DNA from: Chloroflexota bacterium
GTDB taxonomy: Bacteria; Chloroflexota; Anaerolineae; Caldilineales; Caldilineaceae
Assembly (NCBI GenBank): GCA_003577005.1
Contig: QEUW01000445.1
Location: 1-5,971 of the forward strand
Reading direction: 5' to 3'
DNA length: 5,971 nucleotides
The translations under genes and the position numbers were made by a program. The notes under the pieces were generated by a model, which saw nothing but the letters and a program-made list of their open reading frames with translations, was not told where the DNA came from and made no database searches. Numbering within the stretch: position 1 is the first letter of the stretch; each line of letters begins with the position of its first letter. Positions 1 through 4,964 of this stretch are shown here, piece by piece.

Positions 1-1497
1 GGGGCAGAACCTAGCCCTTATCTAATGGACGGTTTTGATGTAGAACATTCAGGTTTTGCGGGTATTGGGGTGCTGCTCTACGGAGGCGATCCGGTTGCTA
101 CCCAGGAATGGCTCAGCGGTCTCCAGCGGCACGCGTACGCCGGAGCGCCTGTCTCTGCCAGCGAGGAGACGTATCCGGTTGTCATGTACACCTCGGTTAC
201 CCCCGTCGAGCAAAGCTTGCAGTTCGAGGCGCTGGCGAGTCACGGATATATTGTCGTAGATGTGGTCGCCATTACGGGACTTGCGGCTGCGGATCGGGAA
301 AATTACATTCAGATTGGTGACGTCCGGGTATCTTTTTGGGATGAGTATTTTGGTGTACTCCTCGCTGATCTTCTCTTCGTTCTGGATCAGTTGGAAGCCA
401 TTGATACGGGCAGCATCAACAGCGTGTTCTCCGGAAAGCTCAACCTGGATCACATCGGCGTGGTTGGCCACTCCATCGGCGGCGCGGTGGTTATGGACGC
501 AGCCAGTCAGGATCATCGCATCAAAGCTGGCATCACGCATGATTTCGAGTCCAGCACCGTCCCACCACAACCCTTCATGTTCATGCGCGCCACAGGCTGC
601 CAGCGTTATGATGCCACAGGCCCGGGTTATGCGGTGCATATCGCGGGGTTTAGACATGGGAACTATGGTGATGCGGCGGTATGGTCTCGCCCGGCAAGTT
701 CCGGTCAAGGCAGGTTTGGCTCAATCGACGGCGTGCGCGGACTGACTATCCTCGACGCTTATATCGTGGCCTTCTTTGACCGGTATCTCAAAGGCGAAGA
801 GCAGCCGCTGCTCCAGGGCCCTTCCGCAGACTATCCTGAGGTTGAGATGCAGGCCAACGATGTCGTCACAGGCGTTCAAAGGCAGCCTCAGGTCATAACC
901 TCGCCCAATGGCGAGGCCATCGTGTTGGATGATTTTGAATCCGGCACGCTGGCGAACTGGACTTCTGGTTGCAAGGGCTACGGGAGTTGGTATGTTTATA
1001 CCAATGGTTCAACACCACCCAATCCGGACGGAACCGGGACAGCCCCTAATCCCGTGTTTGCGGTGCCGGACCCGCCGCAGGGCAATTGGGCCGCCGTGAC
1101 GGATATGAATGGTCCCGGAAACCTGATCCTTTATCGGGACCTGCAGCTCGACGGTTCGTATTGGCTGCACATGACCATCTTTTATAAAAACATGGCTCGC
1201 ATATTCTCCATCCCGGATACCTTGGAATGGGAAGGCGATAGAAATCAACAGTATCGCATTGATCTCCTCGACCCATCAGCACCGGTTGATTCGCTGGCAG
1301 AAGGGGATGTACTGGCGACGGTTTTCCGTACATCACCCGGTGATCCGGCCAGCCTGGATCCCACTGCGGTCACGTTTGACCTGTCTCCCTGGGTCGGAAA
1401 GATCGTGCGCTTGCGTTTCGCCAATGTTAATAACCAGAACGCTATGTTTGCCGGAGTCGATGATATTCGTCTTGAACCTGTATCACCCAGCAATTGA
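1..1497 (+). CDS. Alpha/beta hydrolase, PAF-acetylhydrolase/dienelactone-hydrolase-like, with C-terminal jelly-roll-type domain (5' partial)
   Basis: The first ATG in the window is at 25, but the same frame is open back to base 1 (G-A-E-P-S-P-Y-L before that Met), so the true start probably lies to the left; residues below are numbered from ATG 25. Residues 1-290 are an alpha/beta hydrolase. The nucleophile elbow GHSIGG puts Ser150 as the nucleophile. Asp173 (in THDFES) lies 23 residues later, the spacing known for the Ser-Asp pair of Lp-PLA2/PAF-acetylhydrolase. His211 (in GFRHGNY) fits the catalytic His. The strand YPVVMY and the segment LASHGYIVV are family hallmarks. The Gly-rich oxyanion loop that normally follows the strand is replaced by TSVTPVEQ. 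Residues 297-490 form a second, beta-rich domain beginning DDFESGTLANW and ending GVDDIRLEP, which resembles carbohydrate-binding or adhesion-type jelly rolls. An ester or lipid substrate and an extracellular location are inferred; the signal peptide would be outside the window. Triad assignment is firm, substrate unknown. Confidence 0.85.
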   Translation, partial: GAEPSPYLMDGFDVEHSGFAGIGVLLYGGDPVATQEWLSGLQRHAYAGAPVSASEETYPVVMYTSVTPVEQSLQFEALASHGYIVVDVVAITGLAAADRENYIQIGDVRVSFWDEYFGVLLADLLFVLDQLEAIDTGSINSVFSGKLNLDHIGVVGHSIGGAVVMDAASQDHRIKAGITHDFESSTVPPQPFMFMRATGCQRYDATGPGYAVHIAGFRHGNYGDAAVWSRPASSGQGRFGSIDGVRGLTILDAYIVAFFDRYLKGEEQPLLQGPSADYPEVEMQANDVVTGVQRQPQVITSPNGEAIVLDDFESGTLANWTSGCKGYGSWYVYTNGSTPPNPDGTGTAPNPVFAVPDPPQGNWAAVTDMNGPGNLILYRDLQLDGSYWLHMTIFYKNMARIFSIPDTLEWEGDRNQQYRIDLLDPSAPVDSLAEGDVLATVFRTSPGDPASLDPTAVTFDLSPWVGKIVRLRFANVNNQNAMFAGVDDIRLEPVSPSN

Positions 1498-1771
1498 TCT
1501 GTGAGCAGAAATTGCCTCTGACTGAGAGTCTAAATCCCGACTCTCAGTCACCGGTGGTTTGGTCAAGCAGCACGATACATGCTCGAACAGCTCCGCCAGC
1601 ATCTGGCGGCGTACCTCGGCACACCCCTGGCCGCGATGCTGGCGCAGACTGTAGATGGGATGCACCTCATTCGCCAGCACAAAGAAGATAGGTAGGCCGA
1701 TGCTGGCGGGAATACTCTGCTCCAGGGTGCGGGAGCCAGTGTGGACACGCTCAGCTTCGATCAGACTGCCC
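1483..1771 (-). pseudogene. 3' remnant of an unrecognised gene, truncated by IS-A
   Basis: On the minus strand, a frame runs from the IS-A boundary (1771) to a TGA at 1483-1485 without interruption. It reads GSLIEAERVHTGSRTLEQS, then IPASIGLPIFFVLANEVH, then a charged helical stretch around RRQMLAELFEHV. Codon choice is natural for a GC-rich gene (many CTG, GCC, ATC, CGC), which favours a real coding tail over chance. The last ~25 codons run through the hairpin at 1519-1550 and overlap the hydrolase's 3' end tail-to-tail, so the ancestral stop may have been elsewhere. There is no start codon context, because an in-frame TGA belonging to IS-A lies just upstream. I do not recognise the family. 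The missing 5' part may be the fragment at 3263-3361 on the same strand, but this is speculative. Confidence 0.4.
1519..1550. terminator. Perfect 12-bp stem hairpin, probable bidirectional terminator
   Basis: TGACTGAGAGTC (1519-1530) is followed by an 8-base loop and its exact reverse complement GACTCTCAGTCA (1539-1550). It begins 22 bases after the hydrolase stop codon, where a terminator is expected, and lies between convergent reading frames. No clear run of T follows on the plus strand (CCGGTGGTTT), so it is not a textbook intrinsic terminator. It could act as an RNA-stabilising 3' hairpin. Structure is certain, function inferred. Confidence 0.6.
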
Positions 1772-1792
1772 TGTGGGGGCCAAAAGTCGATC
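1772..1792 (+). repeat. IS-A left terminal inverted repeat
   Basis: Begins TGTGGGGGCC, then AAAAGTCGATC. It pairs with 3047-3068 on the opposite strand with one gap and one mismatch over this length. It marks the 3' side of the transposase, which is transcribed leftward. Confidence 0.7.
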
Positions 1793-1809
1793 AGCCGCCA
1801 ATTCTTCCC

Positions 1810-2930
1810 TCAAGCAGCTCGTCGATAGTCGTGATGAAGCCCGCCAAGGACCGGATATCCAACGATCCGTGATGACGACTCCATGTCTGCAATCAGCATG
1901 CCTTCTGGTGGATCAGGAATACGTTGACCAATTCCTTGATGAGGTCGCGCACAAGTGAAATACGCGACATACTCGCCGATGACACGATGGAGATGTCGCT
2001 CACTCAAAATGAGGATATGATCCAAGCATTCGCGTCTCACACTGCCAATGAAGCATAGCCTTCGGTGTTCCCTTCGGTCATCGCAGATCGAATTGGCTTG
2101 GGGTGCTGCCACCGGTGTTTTGAGCACGTTAATCCGACTGTCTTCGGTTACTCGGGCAAGGCACTGCCCATACTTGTCGTCATTGTCTCGGATCAAAAAA
2201 CGCGGTCCCTCCACATAGGGGTGGCTTCCCTGACCTGCTGCGCGCTCCACCCATCACTCGGTGAGCGTGTCACGCCATAATGCACAGCCTTGCGCGATCC
2301 CAACTCAGCAATGAAATACACAAACACCGTTCGGAAGAAGATGTCATACGTCTGCACAAAATCACACGCCCAGGTTTCACTCGCGTGATTCGCCAGGAAT
2401 GTCGCCCATGTCTGGCTTCGTTTGAGCGGAGGTAACCCTTTTCTGGCCCGGCGCATGTACTTCCTAATCGTTTCCTTGCTCACCTTGATCCCCAGCTTGA
2501 GCAGCTCACCCTGAATCCGCTTGACACGCCAGGTTCGATTGTGGATCGCCATTTCTTCGATCAGCGCAATCGTTTCCGCCGGGATCGGAGGTCTCCCCTG
2601 CCTGCTCCGTGATTGTCGTCTCCAGAACAACTTGAAGCCCAACCGGTGCCACCCGATCAGTGTGTCCGGTTTCACGACGATCAAAGCTTCTCGCCAACCT
2701 TTGATCTGACTCGCCAATAGCACCAATACCTGCCGATCCCGCTGGGATACTGGCGGATGGCTCACCTGTCGTTCCAGGACGATCAACTGCTGGCGCAAGA
2801 ACATGTTTTCCGCGATCAATTCACGTTTGCTTCGTTTTAGATCCGCAAGGGTTCCCATCACTTGTTTGCGTGTCGCTGGCTTGGTCCAGCGCTTGAACCG
2901 CGTCTCAAGCTAGGACACGCCTTGTTGCAT
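1810..2930 (-). pseudogene. IS-A integrase-core (rve/DDE) transposase, inactivated
   Basis: Conceptually a ~373-residue transposase reading leftward from ATG 2930, preceded by AAGAAGG, to TGA 1810-1812. The N-terminal helical part contains RELIAENMFLRQQLIVLERQV. An HTH-like segment follows, then the catalytic core: first Asp in ETWACDF, second in LIRDNDDKYG, then GSVRRECLDH and the C-terminal signature VLGGLHHDYRRAA. Three lesions are visible. (1) An in-frame TAG at 2910-2912 separates MQQGVS from LETRFKRWTKP; GTG 2861 or ATG 2858 could restart downstream. (2) One base is lost near 2216-2222, so VREATP continues in another frame as YVEGPRFLIRDND. (3) Where the family has ICERFLGSV, this copy has ICDDRREHRRLCFIGSV, with extra codons exactly at the catalytic Glu. 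Family assignment is confident from the motifs; the protein cannot be functional as read. Confidence 0.85.
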
Positions 2931-3046
2931 GACCTTCTTTACCTTTCCGTCTATTGGGCTGATCATCAATTGCTGACTGACCTTTGAGGGGAGATGCTGC
3001 TCACTACAGCTTGATATTGCGAGGAATTCTACCCGATTTCAACGTG

Positions 3047-3068
3047 GATTGACTTTTCGGCCCCCACA
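3047..3068 (-). repeat. IS-A right terminal inverted repeat
   Basis: On the plus strand this is GATTGACTTTTCGG followed by CCCCCACA. Read on the minus strand it is the partner of 1772-1792. It lies about 115 bases upstream of the transposase start, leaving room for a promoter, although I cannot pick a convincing -35/-10 pair. Confidence 0.7.
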
Positions 3069-3262
3069 GGCTCAGGGGGGTCGCGCTGCTGACACCCGCC
3101 TGCAAATGGGTCAACGGTCGCTACGCTCAAGCGTATCACGCTTTTATCCAACTCCCGGCCAATGCCGTGCTGCTTCACGCTCGCCGCACCGCAATTGAGC
3201 CAGTCTTTGACCTGATTGCCAAACTGCTCGGAGCGGATGACAACCACAAGCAATTCCCCATC
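3069..3262 (+). pseudogene. Fragment of a DDE_Tnp_1 (IS4-type) transposase
   Basis: In the frame with codons starting at 3071 the sequence reads GVALLTPACKWVNGRYAQAY, followed by HAFIQLPANAVLLHARRTAI, then EPVFDLIAKLLGADDNHKQF. This matches, from memory, the catalytic-Glu region of DDE_Tnp_1 transposases: R-x3-E in RRTAIE, then a helix and NHKQ-P. The upstream two thirds, including both catalytic Asp residues, are missing because IS-A abuts at 3068. The usual hydrophobic C-terminal helix after NHKQ-PI is also missing, and the frame goes on as unrelated sequence to a TAG at 3416. It is a dead internal scrap of a third transposase type. It belongs to the same broad superfamily as the IS-C transposase but is not a copy of it. 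Confidence 0.6.
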
Positions 3263-3361
3263 TTCACTGATAGCTTCGACGATGACGCGCATCCACATCC
3301 CGTCGCCAGGGACGCGCCAGTCCAGAGCACGGAGTACTGTGCTCGTCTTTTTCTCAGCCAT
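3263..3361 (-). pseudogene. Possible 5' fragment of an unrecognised minus-strand gene
   Basis: On the minus strand from ATG 3361 the sequence reads MAEKKTSTVLRALDWRVPGD, then GMWMRVIVEAISEDGE. It then runs into sequence that is the antisense of the transposase fragment at 3069-3262, so only about 33-36 residues look authentic. GGTGG lies 8 bases upstream of the ATG as a weak ribosome-binding site; a GTG four codons earlier (3373) is an alternative start. The composition looks like a normal soluble N-terminus, with no signal peptide or membrane segment. Family not recognised. It is on the same strand as the truncated tail at 1483-1771, so the two could be ends of one interrupted gene. Chance is not excluded. 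Confidence 0.3.
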
Positions 3362-3404
3362 GCCTGCTTCCACCCTTCTGAACAGTCCACGGGAGGACCT
3401 GGGC

Positions 3405-3425
3405 TTGATCCGATTTAGTGGAGGG
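3405..3425 (+). repeat. IS-B left terminal inverted repeat
   Basis: TTGATCC, a 2-base difference, TTT, one difference, then GTGGAGGG; paired with 4634-4654. The last bases of this repeat also form one arm of the hairpin at 3412-3452. Confidence 0.85.
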
Positions 3426-3452
3426 AAAACGGTGGGAGGATTACACTAAATC
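3412..3452 (+). promoter_or_regulatory. Hairpin at the IS-B left end, just upstream of the orfA ribosome-binding site
   Basis: GATTTAGTG (3412-3420) and CACTAAATC (3444-3452) are exact reverse complements separated by 23 bases. The 3' arm ends directly against the AGGGAG Shine-Dalgarno sequence (3453-3458), and the 5' arm lies inside the terminal repeat. Several IS elements are known to use such end hairpins so that read-through transcripts from outside fold up and hide the transposase start. This role is inferred here. Confidence 0.5.
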
Positions 3453-3453
3453 A

Positions 3454-3458
3454 GGGAG
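3454..3458 (+). promoter_or_regulatory. orfA ribosome-binding site
   Basis: GGGAG with a 7-base spacer to ATG 3466, which fixes the orfA start. It sits immediately 3' of the hairpin arm ending at 3452. Confidence 0.7.
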
Positions 3459-3465
3459 ATGAGTC

Positions 3466-3756
3466 ATGACCAAGACCTATACCGAAGAATTCAAGCGAGA
3501 TGCCGTGCAACTGGTGGAAACCAGTGGCAAGCGCAAGACCCAGGTGGCGCGCGAGCTGGGGGTCAGCGAAACCGCTCTGGACCGGTGGATCAAGGACTAT
3601 GGGGCGCATCCGGTGTCGTCGCTGGCAAGTAACGGGTCGACGGTGAAAGAGCTGGAAGCCGAAGTGAAGCGACTGCGGCGGGAGAATGAGGTCTTGCGGC
3701 AGGAGCGCGACATTTTAAAAAAGGCTATCAGCATTACCAGCCAGGATCGGAGGTGA
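3466..3756 (+). CDS. IS-B OrfA, IS3-family DNA-binding protein
   Basis: A 96-residue OrfA, the usual size for IS3 elements. In this family OrfA binds the terminal repeats and regulates transposition; fused to OrfB it makes the transposase. Residues 5-42 form the HTH_Tnp_1 domain: YTEEFKRDAVQLV, then the helix-turn-helix in QVARELGVSETALDRWI. Residues 61-86 are a leucine zipper with perfect heptad leucines at 63, 70, 77 and 84 and an Asn at 74, as expected for OrfA/OrfAB multimerisation. The frame stops at TGA 3754-3756, overlapping the GTG at 3753 that could begin orfB. The slippery heptamer 3717-3723 lies at codons 84-86, within the end of the zipper, the standard position in IS3 elements. 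Confidence 0.93.
   Translation: MTKTYTEEFKRDAVQLVETSGKRKTQVARELGVSETALDRWIKDYGAHPVSSLASNGSTVKELEAEVKRLRRENEVLRQERDILKKAISITSQDRR
3701..3723 (+). promoter_or_regulatory. Programmed -1 ribosomal frameshift signal (internal SD plus A AAA AAG)
   Basis: The heptamer AAAAAAG (3717-3723) is read in the orfA frame as TTA AAA AAG, the canonical X XXY YYZ arrangement. Slipping back one base gives AAA AAA followed by GGC TAT CAG, a frame that stays open straight into orfB. AGGAG at 3701-3705 lies 11 bases upstream of the heptamer, the distance at which an internal Shine-Dalgarno sequence stimulates -1 frameshifting in dnaX and other IS3 elements. The product would be an OrfAB protein of about 383 residues. 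I do not see a strong downstream stem or pseudoknot by eye. Confidence 0.85.
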
Positions 3757-4616
3757 GCTACCAGATGATCAACGATCACCAGGACCAGTATGCTGTCGAA
3801 ACGATGTGTCGCGCGCTGGGAGTATCCGTGAGCGGGTACTATGCCTGGCGTACGCGAACGCCCAGCCAACACGCGCAGGACGATGCCCAACTGCTGGCTG
3901 ATATCCGCACCATTCATCAGGCCAGCCGCGGATTGTATGGCAGTCCACGTATTCACGCTGCCCTTGAGCAAGCGGATATTCAGGTATCACGTAAGCGCGT
4001 GGCCCAACTGATGCGTGAGGCGGGCATCCATTCGCAGCGCCGTGGGCGTCGCCGTATCCGGACCACCGATAGCGATCATCAGCGCCCTGTTGCGCCCAAT
4101 GTACTGGCGCGTGACTTCAGTGCTAACGCGCCCAACCAGAAGTGGGTGGGCGATATCCTGGGTATCTGGAGTGATGAGGGTTGGTTGTATGTGGCCGCGT
4201 TGTTGGATACCTTCTCGCGTCGGGTCGTGGGCCTGGCGATGAGTGCTTTGCGCGACGAACCGCTCGTAGAAGCAGCCTTGCGCATGGCGTTGAGCCAGCG
4301 CATGCCGGAGGGAGCGCTGATTCACCATACCGACCGCGGCAGCCAATACACAGCCGATGATTATCTGGCGCTTCTGAGGGCATATGAGGTCTGCGTGAGC
4401 ATGAGTGGCAAGGGCGATCCTTACGATAACGCCATGGCCGAGAGTTTCTTCAGTACCTTGCGCGCTGAATGTGTCGAGCTGCAGCGCTTTGCCACGCGCC
4501 GGGAAGCACGACTGGCTGTCTTTGAGTACGTCATGGTATTCTACAATCGTCAGCGACTTCATTCAGCCTTGGGCTACTGCTCGCCGGTTGATTTTGAAGC
4601 CGCCCATTCACTCTGA
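3753..4616 (+). CDS. IS-B OrfB, IS3-family DDE transposase catalytic subunit (expressed as OrfAB by -1 frameshift)
   Basis: Catalytic half of the IS3 transposase, an RNase H-like rve integrase core that cuts and joins the element ends. The frame is in the -1 phase to orfA and is open from 3723, so the natural product is the OrfAB fusion. GTG 3753 (overlapping the orfA stop as GTGA) is the first possible independent start and is used for numbering. Residues 14-100 are the HTH_21-like region (ALGVSVSGYYAW, RGLYGSPRIHAAL). The catalytic residues are Asp134 (KWVGDILGI), Asp194 (HHTDRGSQY) and Glu230 (DNAMAESFF), giving the DD(35)E spacing. The C-terminus has the family motif YNRQRLHSALGYCSPVDFE. 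It ends 18 bases before the right terminal repeat. No lesion is visible, so the protein should be active. Confidence 0.93.
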   Translation: MSYQMINDHQDQYAVETMCRALGVSVSGYYAWRTRTPSQHAQDDAQLLADIRTIHQASRGLYGSPRIHAALEQADIQVSRKRVAQLMREAGIHSQRRGRRRIRTTDSDHQRPVAPNVLARDFSANAPNQKWVGDILGIWSDEGWLYVAALLDTFSRRVVGLAMSALRDEPLVEAALRMALSQRMPEGALIHHTDRGSQYTADDYLALLRAYEVCVSMSGKGDPYDNAMAESFFSTLRAECVELQRFATRREARLAVFEYVMVFYNRQRLHSALGYCSPVDFEAAHSL

Positions 4617-4787
4617 AAGTCTCCTACAAAAAACCCTCCACCAAAGTGGATCAACCTCAATTTGCATATGAGTTACTATCTGTTGGATAGTGTCTCGAGG
4701 CAATTTGTTGTTTTCGAGAACAAAAAACAGTTGCTCACGATATTTCTCTAATAACTTCTTCCCGACTCCAACTGGGCTGATATCCAT
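4608..4787 (-). pseudogene. N-terminal fragment of an unrecognised small gene, truncated by IS-B
   Basis: Minus-strand ATG at 4787 is preceded by CAGGGG, six bases upstream, a good ribosome-binding site, so the start looks genuine. The host-derived part reads MDISPVGVGKKLLEKYREQL, FFVLENNKLPRDTIQQIVTH, then MQIE. At about 4654 it enters IS-B, whose repeat encodes VDPLWWRVFCRRLSE before a TGA at 4608-4610. The result is a 59-residue chimera whose last 15 residues come from the IS. The native part is mostly helical and charged, and is visibly richer in A and T than its neighbours. The family is unknown; it could be the start of any small regulator or of a larger protein. The continuation beyond IS-B cannot be identified at the left flank. 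Confidence 0.5.
4634..4654 (-). repeat. IS-B right terminal inverted repeat
   Basis: Plus strand CCCTCCACCAAAGTGGATCA plus one A. Its reverse complement matches 3405-3425 apart from three bases. It is also translated in frame by the truncated minus-strand gene at 4608-4787. Confidence 0.85.
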
Positions 4788-4838
4788 GGCTACCCCTGAA
4801 TTTCCCGTTTCTCGAAGCGGTTGTATTTTTACTTAACC
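4788..4838. other. Short spacer between the truncated gene and IS-C
   Basis: An A/T-rich stretch holding the leader and ribosome-binding site of the minus-strand fragment at 4787. IS-C begins only about 50 bases upstream of that start and has probably separated it from part of its promoter. I cannot identify a confident promoter here. Confidence 0.4.
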
Positions 4839-4865
4839 GAGGCGTGGTCATAAATGGTCAAGCGG
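4839..4865 (+). repeat. IS-C left terminal inverted repeat (27 bp, perfect)
   Basis: Starts GAGGCGTGG and ends GGTCAAGCGG. Every base pairs with 5945-5971. Outside it is CTTAACC. Confidence 0.95.
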
Positions 4866-4886
4866 AAAAAGTGAACGCAAAAGACA

Positions 4887-4913
4887 CCGCGCCCAGGCAT
4901 AGCCAAAGCGCGG
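4887..4913 (+). promoter_or_regulatory. Leader hairpin upstream of the IS-C transposase
   Basis: CCGCGC (4887-4892) pairs exactly with GCGCGG (4908-4913), and an inner stem GGC/GCC (4896-4898 with 4902-4904) caps it. It lies about 50 bases upstream of ATG 4965, in the untranslated leader. It may limit translation of read-through transcripts or act as a weak attenuator; its role is inferred. Confidence 0.35.
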
Positions 4914-4951
4914 CGGCCTCCGTAGTATTTCAGTTGCCACACATCCATACC

Positions 4952-4957
4952 GAGAGG
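4952..4957 (+). promoter_or_regulatory. IS-C transposase ribosome-binding site
   Basis: GAGAGG with a 7-base spacer to ATG 4965. An in-frame TGA at 4962-4964 directly before the ATG rules out a longer N-terminus and fixes the start. Confidence 0.6.
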
Positions 4958-4964
4958 CGACTGA

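Larger units (their letters stand above)
1772..3068. mobile_element. IS-A: degenerate integrase-core insertion sequence with terminal inverted repeats
   Basis: The element is delimited by imperfect inverted repeats of about 21 bp. The left end reads TGTGGGGGCCAAAAGTCGAT; the right end, read inward on the minus strand, reads TGTGGGGGCCGAAAAGTCAA. They differ by one inserted G and a few substitutions. The ends have the TG...CA form common to rve/IS3-like transposons. The element is 1297 bp and almost filled by one minus-strand transposase pseudogene. No direct target duplication is visible: CTGCCC lies outside the left end and GGCTCA outside the right. That suggests later rearrangement, or an element old enough for the duplication to have decayed. 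ISfinder family not assigned. Confidence 0.75.
3405..4654. mobile_element. IS-B: intact IS3-family insertion sequence
   Basis: About 1.25 kb, bounded by inverted repeats TTGATCCGATTTAGTGGAGG (left, from 3405) and TTGATCCACTTTGGTGGAGG (right, read on the minus strand from 4654), which match at 17 of 20 positions. IS3 ends typically begin TGA, so the true tips may be 3406 and 4653. It contains orfA and an out-of-phase orfB joined by a -1 slippery site, the defining IS3 organisation. Neither reading frame is damaged and all catalytic residues are present, so this copy is probably recent and transposition-competent. No clear 3-5 bp target duplication is seen next to the repeats. Confidence 0.9.

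Noticed and set aside
49..708. Long minus-strand frame opposite the hydrolase
   Set aside because: No family resemblance, and it is antisense to a gene with a clear catalytic triad.
1579..1692. Plus-strand frame reading MLEQLRQHLAAYLGTPLAAM and ending about 1692
   Set aside because: It looks protein-like, but it has no ribosome-binding site and lies opposite the longer minus-strand tail with better codon use. Probably a shadow frame.
1487..2980. CAGCAATTGAT near 1487 and inverted near 2970
   Set aside because: Eleven matching bases are expected by chance several times in a window of this size, and the sites are not at element ends.
3029..3260. Extension of the minus-strand MAEKK frame to 3029
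   Set aside because: Beyond about 3263 it is merely the antisense of the transposase fragment and then runs into the IS-A end, so it was not annotated as one gene.
3987..4562. Long minus-strand frame opposite IS-B orfB
   Set aside because: Antisense shadow of a well-conserved DD(35)E transposase; no motifs of its own.
3395..4660. ACCT on both sides of IS-B as a target duplication (3397-3400 and 4654-4657)
   Set aside because: On the left it is four bases away from the repeat and on the right it overlaps the repeat tip. Four bases recurring is easily chance.
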